DNA of 64,000 nucleotides from an uncultured Collinsella sp. (GCA_902491565.1 CABUIE010000005.1:62001-126000), one strand, 5' to 3'; positions 26,156-35,091 are shown, numbered from the stretch's first letter. Numbers and translations are program-made. Notes: generated by a model not told the origin, from the sequence alone.

Positions 26156-27088
26156 ATGATTTACACGCTCACTGCAAATCCCGCCATTGACTACAACATC
26201 GCCTGCGACGGCCTTACTGCCAATACCGTCACGCGTACCCGCAATGCCGTCTACACGCCCAACGGCAAGGGCCTCAACGTCTCGTTTACGCTTGACCACT
26301 ATGGTGTCGACACCACGATCCTGGGTTTCTTCGCCGGCTTCTCGGGTGAGTTTATCGTTAAGGGCGCCGAGGCCCTGGGCGTGCCCGTCAAGCCCGTGTG
26401 GACCGACGGTATTACGCGCGTCAATGTGTTCCTCAACGCCGGTCCCGACACCGAGTACAACATGGTCAATGCCGGTGCCGCCATCAATGAGGCCAACGAG
26501 CAGGAGATGTTTGAACTTATCGATTCGCTCGATGACATGACCTGCCTGGTTATCAGCGGCTCGCTGCCTCCCAACACTTCCGAGGGCTTCTTGGCCGAGG
26601 TCCTGCGCCGTGTCAAGGCCAAGGGGGCCGAGTTCGTCCTCGACATCTCGAGCCATCAGCTGGCAGACCTCATTGCTCTGGAGCCACTGCTGATCAAGCC
26701 CAATGACGACGAGCTGCTTGACATCTTTGGCATCAAGGTGAGCGGTGGCGACGACGAGTCCGTCAAGGGCGCTATGGCCGAGCTGCACGCCAAGGGCGCC
26801 AAGAACGTGCTGCTGACCCTTGGTGGCGCCGGTGCGTACTTCTCCAACGGCGAGCATATCTGGTTTGCCAACCGCACCTTCGACGTCAAGCTGCTGTCGA
26901 CTGTGTGCGCCGGCGATTCCTCGCTCGCTGCCTTCCTGTCCGTGTGGCACGACGCCCCCGAGCGCGTCGAGGACGCCCTGCGCCTTTCGATGGCCACTGG
27001 CGCCAACGTGGTCGAGTGCCCCGGTCTGGGTGATTTTGCCAAGGTGGACGAATATAAGAAGCACATCGAGGTTCGCCAGGTCTGCTAG
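26156..27088 (+). CDS. PfkB-family sugar-phosphate kinase, copy 2
   Basis: A second 310-residue PfkB enzyme with the same plan: MIYTLTANPAIDYNI, NGKGLNVSFTLDHYG, SGSLPP, LLIKPNDDELLDIFG, TVCAGDSSLAAFL. By eye roughly half the residues match copy 1, so it is an old tandem duplication. It has its own gap, ribosome-binding site (AAAGGAA) and flanking terminators, so it is probably regulated separately and may use another substrate (tagatose-6-phosphate or fructose-1-phosphate). Confidence 0.85.
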   Translation: MIYTLTANPAIDYNIACDGLTANTVTRTRNAVYTPNGKGLNVSFTLDHYGVDTTILGFFAGFSGEFIVKGAEALGVPVKPVWTDGITRVNVFLNAGPDTEYNMVNAGAAINEANEQEMFELIDSLDDMTCLVISGSLPPNTSEGFLAEVLRRVKAKGAEFVLDISSHQLADLIALEPLLIKPNDDELLDIFGIKVSGGDDESVKGAMAELHAKGAKNVLLTLGGAGAYFSNGEHIWFANRTFDVKLLSTVCAGDSSLAAFLSVWHDAPERVEDALRLSMATGANVVECPGLGDFAKVDEYKKHIEVRQVC

Positions 27089-27121
27089 TTCCGGCACCTT
27101 GTCTGAATAGTTTGATTATTT

Positions 27122-27155
27122 CGCATCCGTCTTAGACTAGGACGGATGCGTTTTT
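27122..27155 (+). terminator. Rho-independent terminator
   Basis: A perfect 10-bp stem, CGCATCCGTC with GACGGATGCG, 9-nt loop and five T residues. Confidence 0.88.
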
Positions 27156-27252
27156 GTTTATCGGACTTGCGTGTGCAGTGGAGGCTGTTTCTTGCTAGAC
27201 TTCTTGCAGACGCAATCGATAGCCAATTTGATAGTCGCAGGAGGCCATAGGC

Positions 27253-28647
27253 ATGTGCAATGTTTCGCTCAACGGTACTCAACCGTCCGATGCGTCCCTG
27301 CGCGTCCTGCGCGCGCTTGAGGCGGCTGGTCTTGAGGCTTGGTACGTGGGCGGTTGGGTGCGCGACGCCCTGATGGGATGCCCCAGCCACGATGTTGATA
27401 TGTGCTGTAGCGGCCTGTGGCAGGAGTCCAAAGCGGCGCTCGAGGCCGCCGGCATCGCGGTTGTGGAGTCGGGCATTAAATTTGGCGGAATCACGGCTAT
27501 TTCCGATGGCGAGCGTATCGAGGTCACCACGTACCGTCTGGATGGCTTTTACACCGATGGTCGTCATCCCCAGAGTGTGGAGCGTGCCGCCTCGCTCGAG
27601 GACGATCTGGCGCGCCGCGACTTTACCGTCAATGCCATGGCCTGGCATCCCGAGCGCGGGCTTGTCGACCGCTACGACGGCCAGGGTGACTTGGAGCGCA
27701 AGCTGATTCGCGCTGTCGGCGATCCCAAGCGTCGCTTTAACGAGGACGCCCTGCGCATGCTGCGTGCGGTGCGCTTTGCCTGCCGTCTGGACTTTATGAT
27801 TGAGCCCGAGACCAAGCGTGCGCTTGCCGAGTGCGCGCCGCTGCTCGATGCCGTGGCGCGTGAGCGTGTGGGTATTGAGCTCGAGGGCATTCTTTCGACC
27901 GGTCATGGGGGAGACGCGATGCTTCGCTATCCCGAGCTCATCTGTGCCGCTGTGCCCGAGTTGGCAGCGGGTCGCGGGTTTGATCAGCGCAGTGTCTATC
28001 ATGCGTTTAACGTCTACGTGCATATCGCCCGTGTGCTGACGGTGGCGGGGGAGCTCGCGCTGTGTGACGGCGTCGCGCCCTCGTCGAGCCTTATGTGGGC
28101 GGCGTTTTTGCACGATGTGTCCAAGCCCGAGTGCTTCACGGTCGACCATGCCGGTAGCGGACACTTCTACGGTCATCCCGAGCTCGGCGCCAAGAAGGCG
28201 CGCGTCATTATGGATCGCCTGGCGCTCTCGCACGACTTGGTGCGCGACGTGTGCCTGCTCATCAAATACCATGACAAGCCGCTGCGCCCCGAGCGCTCCT
28301 GTCTGCTCAATATGATGCGCGCGCTTTCGGGTGAGGGCGTCGACACGGCCCGCCTGATTGACGAGCTCATGGACCTTAAGCGTGCCGACACACTTGGCAA
28401 GGCCCCGTCGTGCTTCTATTATGTTGAGACGATTGAGGAGATGCGCGCGCTGGCGCACGAGCTGCTGAAGGCAGGGGAGCCCTATACGCTCAAGATGCTC
28501 GCCATCAACGGCGGCGACCTGATCCGTGCCGGAGTCAAGCCCGGGCCGGAACTGGGTCAGCTTCTCAACTCCGCCCTCGACGCCGTGATCGAAGACGATA
28601 TTCCCAACGAGCGCGAAGCTCTTTTGGTTCATCTCAACTTGAATTAG
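27253..28647 (+). CDS. cca: CCA tRNA nucleotidyltransferase
   Basis: A 464-residue class II CCA-adding enzyme or poly(A)-polymerase-like protein. The catalytic head has AWYVGGWVRDALMG and HDVDMCC (metal Asp pair), followed by RRDFTVNAMAW, DPKRRFNEDALRMLRAVRFAC (flexible and ATP-selecting region), and a C-terminal HD domain with FLHDVSKPECF. It repairs or adds 3' CCA to tRNAs. Two tRNA genes follow, though these already encode CCA. A CCA-adding role is favoured by the family, not proven. Confidence 0.9.
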   Translation: MCNVSLNGTQPSDASLRVLRALEAAGLEAWYVGGWVRDALMGCPSHDVDMCCSGLWQESKAALEAAGIAVVESGIKFGGITAISDGERIEVTTYRLDGFYTDGRHPQSVERAASLEDDLARRDFTVNAMAWHPERGLVDRYDGQGDLERKLIRAVGDPKRRFNEDALRMLRAVRFACRLDFMIEPETKRALAECAPLLDAVARERVGIELEGILSTGHGGDAMLRYPELICAAVPELAAGRGFDQRSVYHAFNVYVHIARVLTVAGELALCDGVAPSSSLMWAAFLHDVSKPECFTVDHAGSGHFYGHPELGAKKARVIMDRLALSHDLVRDVCLLIKYHDKPLRPERSCLLNMMRALSGEGVDTARLIDELMDLKRADTLGKAPSCFYYVETIEEMRALAHELLKAGEPYTLKMLAINGGDLIRAGVKPGPELGQLLNSALDAVIEDDIPNEREALLVHLNLN

Positions 28648-28711
28648 CTACCAAGTTTACCTGCGTATTCCATAACCTGCCGACAATTTTTCGGCAATTT
28701 GGAATTTCTTC

Positions 28712-28740
28712 TTGCGCTGACGTTTTTTGTCCCGTAATAT
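28712..28740 (+). promoter_or_regulatory. tRNA operon promoter
   Basis: TTGCGC (28712-28717), a 17-nt spacer, then TAATAT (28735-28740), ending about 35 nt before the first tRNA. Confidence 0.6.
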
Positions 28741-28774
28741 ATTTCCTCGCAGCACGGCAGTGCAGATGTCATGT

Positions 28775-28851
28775 GGCCCGTTCGTCTAGCGGTTTAGGAC
28801 GCCGCCCTCTCAAGGCGGAGATCACCAGTTCGAATCTGGTACGGGCTACCA
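28775..28851 (+). tRNA. tRNA-Glu (CTC), copy 1
   Basis: A complete cloverleaf: acceptor GGCCCGT/ACGGGCT (a G-T pair at the end), D-arm GTCT/GGAC, anticodon stem CCGCC/GGCGG with loop CTCTCAA (anticodon CTC), T-arm ACCAG-TTCGAAT-CTGGT, and an encoded CCA end. It reads GAG codons, which are frequent in this window. Confidence 0.93.
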
Positions 28852-28873
28852 CTTCTTTTCTGCTGAGGCTTAT

Positions 28874-28950
28874 GGCCCGTTCGTCTAGCGGTTTAGGACG
28901 CCGCCCTCTCAAGGCGGAGATCACCAGTTCGAATCTGGTACGGGCTACCA
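28874..28950 (+). tRNA. tRNA-Glu (CTC), copy 2
   Basis: Identical to the copy 99 bp upstream over the whole 77 nt including CCA. The 22-nt spacer between them is unrelated. A terminator follows directly, so the two are probably one transcript. Confidence 0.93.
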
Positions 28951-28961
28951 CGCATCTGATA

Positions 28962-28993
28962 CCCGGACTTCCTATGGAAGGCCGGGTTTTTTT
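28962..28993 (+). terminator. Rho-independent terminator of the tRNA operon
   Basis: CCCGG-A-CTTCC pairs with GGAAG-G-CCGGG around TAT, followed by seven T residues. Confidence 0.88.
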
Positions 28994-29040
28994 ATTTTCA
29001 AACAACCGTCTGCAATTCCCGTTTGAACCAGAGCTTTGCG

Positions 29041-29068
29041 TTCTGCCTATGGCCCTTACGGGTACAAT
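29041..29068 (+). promoter_or_regulatory. Possible promoter of the flippase-like gene
   Basis: TTCTGC (29041-29046), 16 nt, TACAAT (29063-29068), about 35 nt before the start. Confidence 0.35.
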
Positions 29069-29101
29069 ATCCAAGATATTTTGACTGTTAGAAGGAGTCT
29101 C

Positions 29102-30409
29102 ATGACGGAGTCCTCTCAGCATACGTCTAAGCCCCAGGTCGAGGTTGAGGCCTCGGGCGGAGATGACAATAAGAGCGCACGCCGCGGCGCCATCTTTATC
29201 GGCGTCGTGCTAGTAGGTTATATCGTCTATCTGGTGGTAACCGGGCAGATGGGGCAGTTCTGGGCCGCTATGTCGAGCGTCCAGGCGTCATGGCTCGTTG
29301 TCGCGTGTCTTTGCATGTTCATGTACCTGTTCTTTGGCATTGTGGCCTATGCGATCGCCGTCTGGCTCGATCCCAATTCGCCCGTCGGCATCCGCGACCT
29401 GATCTCGGTCGAGGCGAGTGGCATCTTCTTTGGTAACCTGACGCCCATGATGATGGGCTCCACCCCGGCTCAAATCTATCGCCTGACCAAGGCCGGCCAA
29501 AACGTGGGCGAGGCCGGCGCCACGCAATTCACGCGTTTTATCGTGTACCAGTTTGGCCTCGTTGCCTGGGGCGCTATCCTACTGCTTGCTCGCATGCCGT
29601 TTTTTGCCGAGCGCTATGGCGACATGACGTTGCTGTGCGTCTTTAGCTTTGGTGGGCACTGCTGCATCTTGCTGGGCATCTTCGCCGTCGCGCTCATGCC
29701 TAAGACCGTCACGCGCGTCGCCCATTGCATCATCAATTGGCTTGAGCGCATTGGTGTCTCGGCCACTAAGATCGAGGGATGGCGCACGTTTGTCGATGGC
29801 GAGATCTACTCCTTCTCCGAGAAGTTCAAGCTTTCAGCCGGACATTTTTCTTCCATGCTGCTCACGGTGGTCATCACCATGCTGCAACTCGCGTTTTTCT
29901 ATCTGGTGCCGTATTTCCTGATGCTTGCCTTTGGCCGCCACGAGGCCGACTTTTTCTCGGTCATGGCCGCGAGCGCCTTTGTCCAGCTGCTGAGCTCTGC
30001 GGTCCCCCTGCCCGGTGGAACTGGTGGCGCTGAGGGCGGCTTTGCATTGTTCTTGGGTCATTTCTTTGGGTCGGCTTCGACCGCCGGCTATCTGCTGTGG
30101 CGCCTCATTACGTTTATTGCGCCGACCATTTTGGCTGCGCCCCTGCTGGGACTTAAGAGCGCCCACAACGAGAGCATCCATGCGCGCTGGGATCGTGTGA
30201 TGCGCAAGCTCGGCCGCACGCCTCAGACGCCCTCTGCGCCCACTATGCCGCACCCCACGAATGCTGTTACCGTTGATCCCAAGAAGCGCGCTCAGAAGGC
30301 TTCTGGGACCGCTAAGCCGGCTCATAAAGCCTATGTGCGCCAGACAGGCGATGGTATTCGCGTATCTCCGTCGGCACTCAATAAGAAGAAGCATCCCAAG
30401 TCGCAGTAG
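29102..30409 (+). CDS. Flippase-like integral membrane protein (LPG synthase TM domain family)
   Basis: A 435-residue protein with about eight membrane segments between residues 30 and 345, matching the transmembrane domain family related to lysylphosphatidylglycerol synthase/flippases (UPF0104 type). Recognisable parts are GIFFGNLTPMMMGSTPAQIYRL and the C-terminal SAVPLPGGTGGAEGGFALF. The hydrophilic C-terminal tail (about 75 residues) is Lys/Pro/Ala-rich. The aminoacyl-transferase domain of MprF is absent, so a lipid-linked intermediate translocation role is only a guess. GAAGGAG precedes ATG 29102. Confidence 0.75.
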   Translation: MTESSQHTSKPQVEVEASGGDDNKSARRGAIFIGVVLVGYIVYLVVTGQMGQFWAAMSSVQASWLVVACLCMFMYLFFGIVAYAIAVWLDPNSPVGIRDLISVEASGIFFGNLTPMMMGSTPAQIYRLTKAGQNVGEAGATQFTRFIVYQFGLVAWGAILLLARMPFFAERYGDMTLLCVFSFGGHCCILLGIFAVALMPKTVTRVAHCIINWLERIGVSATKIEGWRTFVDGEIYSFSEKFKLSAGHFSSMLLTVVITMLQLAFFYLVPYFLMLAFGRHEADFFSVMAASAFVQLLSSAVPLPGGTGGAEGGFALFLGHFFGSASTAGYLLWRLITFIAPTILAAPLLGLKSAHNESIHARWDRVMRKLGRTPQTPSAPTMPHPTNAVTVDPKKRAQKASGTAKPAHKAYVRQTGDGIRVSPSALNKKKHPKSQ

Positions 30410-30458
30410 GGCAGTCGTGCGTTCTTCATGATGCGGGGCATATTTGTGCTGTATGGGG

Positions 30459-30482
30459 GATAATCCTCTTACGTAGATTATC
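30459..30482. promoter_or_regulatory. Putative TetR operator
   Basis: GATAATC (30459-30465) and GATTATC (30476-30482) form an inverted repeat with a 10-nt spacer, 44 nt before the TetR-family start. The position fits autoregulation. Confidence 0.45.
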
Positions 30483-30525
30483 TCTCATCTGTTGATGAAT
30501 GCTTGCATATCGAAGGGACACGCCC

Positions 30526-31137
30526 ATGGCAACCAGCAAACCGCGTCTTGATCGTCGCATCATTCGCAGCCGTAATGCCATCCTTTCGGCTTTCGAGCGC
30601 CTGCTCATGGAAAAGCCGCTGGCAGACATTACGGTGAGTGCCATCGCGCGCGAGGCCAATGTCGACCGCAAGACCTTTTACGTTCACTTTGGTACGGTTG
30701 ACGGCCTGCTCGATGCCATTGCCGTCGATGTGGTGGAGATGATTGTCGACTCGGTCGAGAAAACGCTTGCTTCTATGGACGGTGACACCAGCGAGCGCGC
30801 TCTTGGCGCGGCGGCGACCTTCTTTAAAACCGTTAATGAGGCACTGTGCAACAACTTAGTGCTCAATCGTCAGCTGATCGAGAATATTCCGCTCGATGAT
30901 TTCATGGCTCGTCTTCGTGCGCCGCTCGAACATGAGATTGCCGAGCGCGATCTGCTGCCCCAAGGTCTCAAGGACGAGATGTTCGACTACTATCTGGCGT
31001 TTTTGCTGTCGGGTATTATCGGTATCTATCGCACGTGGGCACTGTCTGACGGCTCGGTTCCTATCGAGCGCGTCTCTGAGGTCGCCAACGATCTGACTCT
31101 CAATGGTCTGTCGAGTCTGGAATCTCGCTTGGATTAG
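30526..31137 (+). CDS. TetR/AcrR family transcriptional regulator
   Basis: A 203-residue regulator. The N-terminal helix-turn-helix reads ADITVSAIAREANVDRKTFYVHFGTVDGL (about residues 30-60), typical of TetR proteins, followed by an all-helical ligand domain. Start ATG 30526 with GAAGGGA. It is the last gene before the cobalamin island and is convergent with it. The inducer is unknown. Confidence 0.85.
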   Translation: MATSKPRLDRRIIRSRNAILSAFERLLMEKPLADITVSAIAREANVDRKTFYVHFGTVDGLLDAIAVDVVEMIVDSVEKTLASMDGDTSERALGAAATFFKTVNEALCNNLVLNRQLIENIPLDDFMARLRAPLEHEIAERDLLPQGLKDEMFDYYLAFLLSGIIGIYRTWALSDGSVPIERVSEVANDLTLNGLSSLESRLD

Positions 31138-31139
31138 GC

Positions 31140-31232
31140 CTAGTTGGGCTCGTCGGCGTGGAAATCCCTGTTCACGAGGTTCTCCGGCGCCTTGGAGACC
31201 TCGCCGGTGTAGGAGCTGTAGCCTGAGGATCC
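31140..31232 (-). pseudogene. IS3-family transposase remnant (OrfB fragment)
   Basis: Minus-strand codons translate as GYSSYTGEVSKAPENLVNR followed by DFHADEPN and a stop. This is the segment just before the DDE catalytic core of IS3-family OrfB transposases (usually YSSY..GE...APENL..RDF.AD.PN). A stop precedes it at about 31233 and the rest of the element is absent. It marks the left edge of the cobalamin island, 3 bp beyond the TetR stop. Confidence 0.7.
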
Positions 31233-31249
31233 TTAAAAGAAAGTCCAGT

Positions 31250-32470
31250 TTATTCTTCCCACTCCAAATGGGAATCCTCCGATGCGCCTTCGCGCGCTCG
31301 CATGACCTCGATACCATGTGAGCGCGCGAACTCGACGAGCTCTGCGTTGCGGGCGTTTATGGTGCCGAAGGCGGCGGGGCACACGATAAGGCGCGCGCAG
31401 TGGACGAGGAGCTCTTTGGCGCGGGCTATGGTTTTATCCCCGATCGGCTCGAAGGCGCGCTCGGCCACGCATTCCGTCGCCAGGTCGCGCGCGAGCTCGC
31501 AGTCGATGTCCCCTTCGTGCAGAACGCCCGCGTAGAACGCCTTGCCCTGCCGGATGAGCTGGCGAAACACAGCCGACCCCGTACCTGCGCCGGCGATGAC
31601 GAACGTGTGCGCATCGCCGTGTGGGCGCCCAATTTCCACGCTGCCGAAGCGCTCGTTGAAGGTGCCATGTTGAAGGCCGTAGAGCTCGCCAATCGTCTCG
31701 CGCGTGAATATGTCCTCGGGTGCGCCGGCGCGGAAGACCCGGCCGTCCTTCACGCAAATCACCTTGTCGGCGCTTTTCTGCGCGAGCTCGAGTTCGTGGA
31801 TGGACATGATGACAGCCACATTCCGCGATTTCGAAAGGTGGCGAAGTATTCGCAGCAGGTCGATCTGGTAGCGGATATCGAGATACGACGTGGGCTCGTC
31901 GAGCACGAGCACACGCGGATCCTGCGCGATGGCGCGTGCGAGCATGACGCGCTGGCGTTGCCCGTCGCTTATCTGCATGAAGTCGCGCTCGGCGAGCTCT
32001 TCCACATGTGCGGTTTTCATGGCCTCGTCGACCCGACTATGGTCGTCAGGCGAGAGTGTTCCCATTCGCCCGGTGTAGGGATGCCTTCCCGCCTCTACGA
32101 TATCGCGGCAGGTGAGGAGTTCGGTCCGGGGGCGATCTGTCAGCATAACGGCAAGGTTCCTTGCGAACTCCGCCGTCTTCCATCGGGAAATCTCCCGCCC
32201 GTCGAGCTCGACCGCGCCGGCAAGCGGTGCCAGATGGCGTGTGATGGTTTTCAAGATGGTCGACTTGCCCGAGCCGTTCGGCCCGATGAGCGCCACGACG
32301 TCGCCCGCGCGAACCTCCAGATCGACGCCTTCGACTACGACCTTCTTGTCGTAGCCCGCCGACAGGTCGCTTATGCGGAAAAGCGGTGCTCCGTCAGCCT
32401 GCGTTTCGACCGGGGTTTCGAGGTTCGACTCCCCTCCGAGCGTTTTGGGCCGCGGCACGAATTCCCCCAT
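31250..32470 (-). CDS. FecE/BtuD-type ABC transporter ATPase with C-terminal extension
   Basis: A 406-residue protein. The ABC domain (residues about 28-265) has Walker A LIGPNGSGKST, the variant signature ISDGQRQRVMLARAIAQ (SDGQ instead of SGGQ), and Walker B VLVLDEPTSYLD with the switch His in SIHELELA. The last 125 residues form an extra domain starting AHTFVIAGAGTGSAVFRQL, resembling a small Rossmann-like fold; I do not recognise its role. It powers the permease encoded immediately upstream for uptake of an iron complex, haem, cobinamide or B12. It is the last gene of the riboswitch-headed leftward operon. Confidence 0.85.
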   Translation of the reverse strand: MGEFVPRPKTLGGESNLETPVETQADGAPLFRISDLSAGYDKKVVVEGVDLEVRAGDVVALIGPNGSGKSTILKTITRHLAPLAGAVELDGREISRWKTAEFARNLAVMLTDRPRTELLTCRDIVEAGRHPYTGRMGTLSPDDHSRVDEAMKTAHVEELAERDFMQISDGQRQRVMLARAIAQDPRVLVLDEPTSYLDIRYQIDLLRILRHLSKSRNVAVIMSIHELELAQKSADKVICVKDGRVFRAGAPEDIFTRETIGELYGLQHGTFNERFGSVEIGRPHGDAHTFVIAGAGTGSAVFRQLIRQGKAFYAGVLHEGDIDCELARDLATECVAERAFEPIGDKTIARAKELLVHCARLIVCPAAFGTINARNAELVEFARSHGIEVMRAREGASEDSHLEWEE

Positions 32471-33511
32471 CTACCTCACCCGCTTCTTCAGCATGAGCGC
32501 GATAACCACCGGCGCGCCGAAGATGGCGGTGACGGCGCTGATGGAAAGCTCGACGGGAGAGAACAGCGTGCGCGCGATCAAATCGCAACCCGCGCAGAAG
32601 ATGGCGCCTCCCAAGAAGCACGCAGGAATCACGCGGATGGGCTTCGACGACTTCAGCGCCGACTTCACGAGATGCGGAACCGCGATGCCTACGAACGACA
32701 CCGGACCAGCGAACGCGGTCACGCAGGCGGAGAGCATGCTCGCTAGAAGGACGAGCACCACGCGGAAGCGTGCGACGTTCACGCCGACGCTTTTCGCGTA
32801 GGCTTCTCCCAGCTGGAAGGCGGAAAGGGGCTTCGATATCGCGAATACGCATGCGCTCACGGTGATCACCACGACCGCGATGACCGCGATGTCGTCCCAG
32901 CTCGAACCCGAGAAGCTACCCAAAGACCAGTTGTGCAGGTTCACGATGGACTGGTCGTCGGCGAAGGCGATGAGAAAGTTCGTCGCCGCCGAGCAGATGT
33001 ATCCCACCATGATGCCCGCCACGATGAGCATGGCCATGGAACTTATGCGCCGTGCGATGAGGAGCACGAAGCCGATGGTGATAAGCGATCCCAGAAACGC
33101 TGCGGCCACCATGGCCGGCGAGGACATGGCCTGGTTCGCGCCCAGAAGCACGATCATCGTAAGCGCGACGACGAACTTTGCGCCCGAGGAGACGCCCAAG
33201 ATGAACGGGTCGGCGATGGGGTTGTTGAAAAACGTCTGCAGCAGGAACCCGGAGAGCGAAAGTGCCCCGCCGAGAAGCACGGCTGAAAGCACGCGCGGCA
33301 GGCGAATCTCCCAGATGACTTGGCTTTCCATGGAATTGGCCGCGCCGCCCGAAAGGATGCCGGGGATGTGGTCTGCGGGCACGAGCACGCTCCCGATGCA
33401 CAGGTTGGCCCCGACGAGCACGATGAGGACAACAGCGAGCAGCGCCGTCACGACGCGACACCGCGCGGCGCGCCCCGATTCGTCGTATGTCATGGAAAGC
33501 CGGCTTCTCAT
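32471..33511 (-). CDS. FecCD/BtuC-type ABC transporter permease
   Basis: A 346-residue protein with about nine to ten membrane segments and the BtuC/FecCD family pattern: IRLPRVLSAVLLGGALSLSG, FFNNPIADPFILGVSSGAKF, and FVGIAVPHLVK near the ATPase-coupling helix. Start ATG 33511 is chosen over TTG 33523, as GAGGAA lies 12 nt upstream of the ATG and too close to the TTG. It touches the ATPase gene directly. Substrates of this family are siderophores, haem or corrinoids. Confidence 0.9.
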   Translation of the reverse strand: MRSRLSMTYDESGRAARCRVVTALLAVVLIVLVGANLCIGSVLVPADHIPGILSGGAANSMESQVIWEIRLPRVLSAVLLGGALSLSGFLLQTFFNNPIADPFILGVSSGAKFVVALTMIVLLGANQAMSSPAMVAAAFLGSLITIGFVLLIARRISSMAMLIVAGIMVGYICSAATNFLIAFADDQSIVNLHNWSLGSFSGSSWDDIAVIAVVVITVSACVFAISKPLSAFQLGEAYAKSVGVNVARFRVVLVLLASMLSACVTAFAGPVSFVGIAVPHLVKSALKSSKPIRVIPACFLGGAIFCAGCDLIARTLFSPVELSISAVTAIFGAPVVIALMLKKRVR

Positions 33512-33515
33512 GACG

Positions 33516-35087
33516 CTAGCCAAGCTTCCTCAGATAATGGAAGTTGCTCGCGTCATCGCCGGTGAACGCCCCGTGCAGCTCGTCGATAATGTCGGCGGTA
33601 GAAGTCATCTGCTGGTACATGTCGGCGCTTGTGACCCAGACGTTGCCGTTCTTTACAGCTTTGAACTGCGACAATAGCGCGTTTTTGCCTACGAAGTCTT
33701 TCAAGGTGGCAACCGATTCGTCGATGGTGCCGTTGTAGACGATGATGTCGGCATCCTTCGCCGTCGCGTAGAAGCGCTCCATTTCGAGCGTTACTGACGA
33801 ACCTGACGTCGACGCCGTCTGCGCGTCATCGAGCGCGTAGCTGCCGCCTGCAAGCTCGATCATCTGCGCCACGTAGTCGCCCGCCCGCCGCGTGACGGCG
33901 GCCCCGTTCGAGTTAATGTAGAAATACGCCACGGTTTTACCTGACGACGCGAGCCTCGACGTTTGCTCGACGCGGGCCTTCTGCTCGTTGAACAGGTGCG
34001 CGGCCTCGTCTTCCTTGTCGAACAGGACGCCGAAAAGCTTAATCCACTCGACGCGCCCGAGTGCTTCGGGCTCGCTCGACGACTGTTCGGTGAGCACGAC
34101 GAGCCCGAGCTTCTGCAGCTTTTCCTTCACATCGGGCGTGTGGTTGATCATGGTGTTCTCGATGGCGAGCGTGCAGCCCGAGGCCGATATTCGCTCGTAG
34201 TCGGGCGCGCTGTACTTGCCGCCGTAGGCGATCGCCCCACTTTCGAGCGCGCTTTTGAAGCCCGCGACCGAGCAATCGTTAGCCTTCGTACCCGACATGA
34301 TGATATTGTCGTTTGCATCGAGCGCGTCGACCAGACACATCGTCGCCGACGACACGAGGTACACCTTGTTGGCGGCGCGTCTTATGACCGCGATGTCGGA
34401 GCTCAACCCATCAGGTACCTTTGCATTTTGCGGCACCACGAGGAAGCGCTCCCCGTTCGAAATGCAGATAAGCCGCAGGCCGCCTTCGTACTCGTCGACA
34501 GTGAAGTGCTCGGCGTATTCAAGCTGAAGCGTCCCCGTCGGCTTCCAGCCGCAGCCCAAATCGGCGTTGTGGAAGTCGGCCGCGGCGTTTGAAGCCGTTC
34601 CCGCAGGGGAGCCGCCGCTTGCTTCGTCGCCCGATTTCTCCTTCATGGTGGCTGAATCGAAGTGGAGCGTGTAGTCGATGGTGTGCGGCGTCGACATGGC
34701 GACGGTCTCGGCCGACACGGCGATGTCCTCGTCGAGCGTGACGGGTATCTCGAACGTGGAGTTGCCGCCGTCGTTTACGGGCGCGTAGTCCACGCCGTTG
34801 ACGGTCATTTTGTCGTAGTTCGAACTCGACCAGGTGATGGTCGCGGTGTAGGTGTCGCCATCCTTCACAATTGTGGTGGGTGAGGCGATGCTTGCGCGCC
34901 CTGACCCGCCGGAGAGCGAGACGTTCACAGTGTATTCCTGAGAGCCTGCCGTGCCACCGGTCGCGTTCGGGCTCGCACTGCACCCCGCGAAGGGAAGCGC
35001 GAGCAGGGCGACGAGAACGCAGGCGATTGCGCGCGCCGCGATGCTGCGGCGCTTCCTGCTTTCCCCCTTGGGAAGAATCGACCGCAT
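33516..35087 (-). CDS. Substrate-binding lipoprotein of the ABC transporter, with N-terminal beta domain
   Basis: A 523-residue lipoprotein: signal peptide with lipobox LPFAGC (Cys near residue 35). An N-terminal beta-rich domain (about 50-150) has YTATITWSSSNYDKMTVNG, TFEIPVTLDEDIAVSAETV and IDYTLHFD, reminiscent of NEAT-like haem/iron-associated domains. The C-terminal part (about 215-523) is a BtuF/FecB-type binding fold with RISASGCTLAIENTMIN, LFDKEDEAAHLFNEQ and NGNVWVTSADMYQQM. It would capture the ligand outside and deliver it to the permease. Fusion of a surface beta domain to the binding protein is unusual and fits a relay from the next lipoprotein. Confidence 0.8.
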   Translation of the reverse strand: MRSILPKGESRKRRSIAARAIACVLVALLALPFAGCSASPNATGGTAGSQEYTVNVSLSGGSGRASIASPTTIVKDGDTYTATITWSSSNYDKMTVNGVDYAPVNDGGNSTFEIPVTLDEDIAVSAETVAMSTPHTIDYTLHFDSATMKEKSGDEASGGSPAGTASNAAADFHNADLGCGWKPTGTLQLEYAEHFTVDEYEGGLRLICISNGERFLVVPQNAKVPDGLSSDIAVIRRAANKVYLVSSATMCLVDALDANDNIIMSGTKANDCSVAGFKSALESGAIAYGGKYSAPDYERISASGCTLAIENTMINHTPDVKEKLQKLGLVVLTEQSSSEPEALGRVEWIKLFGVLFDKEDEAAHLFNEQKARVEQTSRLASSGKTVAYFYINSNGAAVTRRAGDYVAQMIELAGGSYALDDAQTASTSGSSVTLEMERFYATAKDADIIVYNGTIDESVATLKDFVGKNALLSQFKAVKNGNVWVTSADMYQQMTSTADIIDELHGAFTGDDASNFHYLRKLG

Positions 35088-35091
35088 GGCG

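Noticed and set aside
28775..28950. tRNA repeat as a phage attachment site or CRISPR array
   Set aside because: Both copies are complete tRNAs with a promoter and terminator; no integrase, and no regularly spaced short repeats.
31400..32746. 448-codon plus-strand frame across the ABC ATPase and permease genes
   Set aside because: Spans two well-supported minus-strand genes and shows no family pattern.
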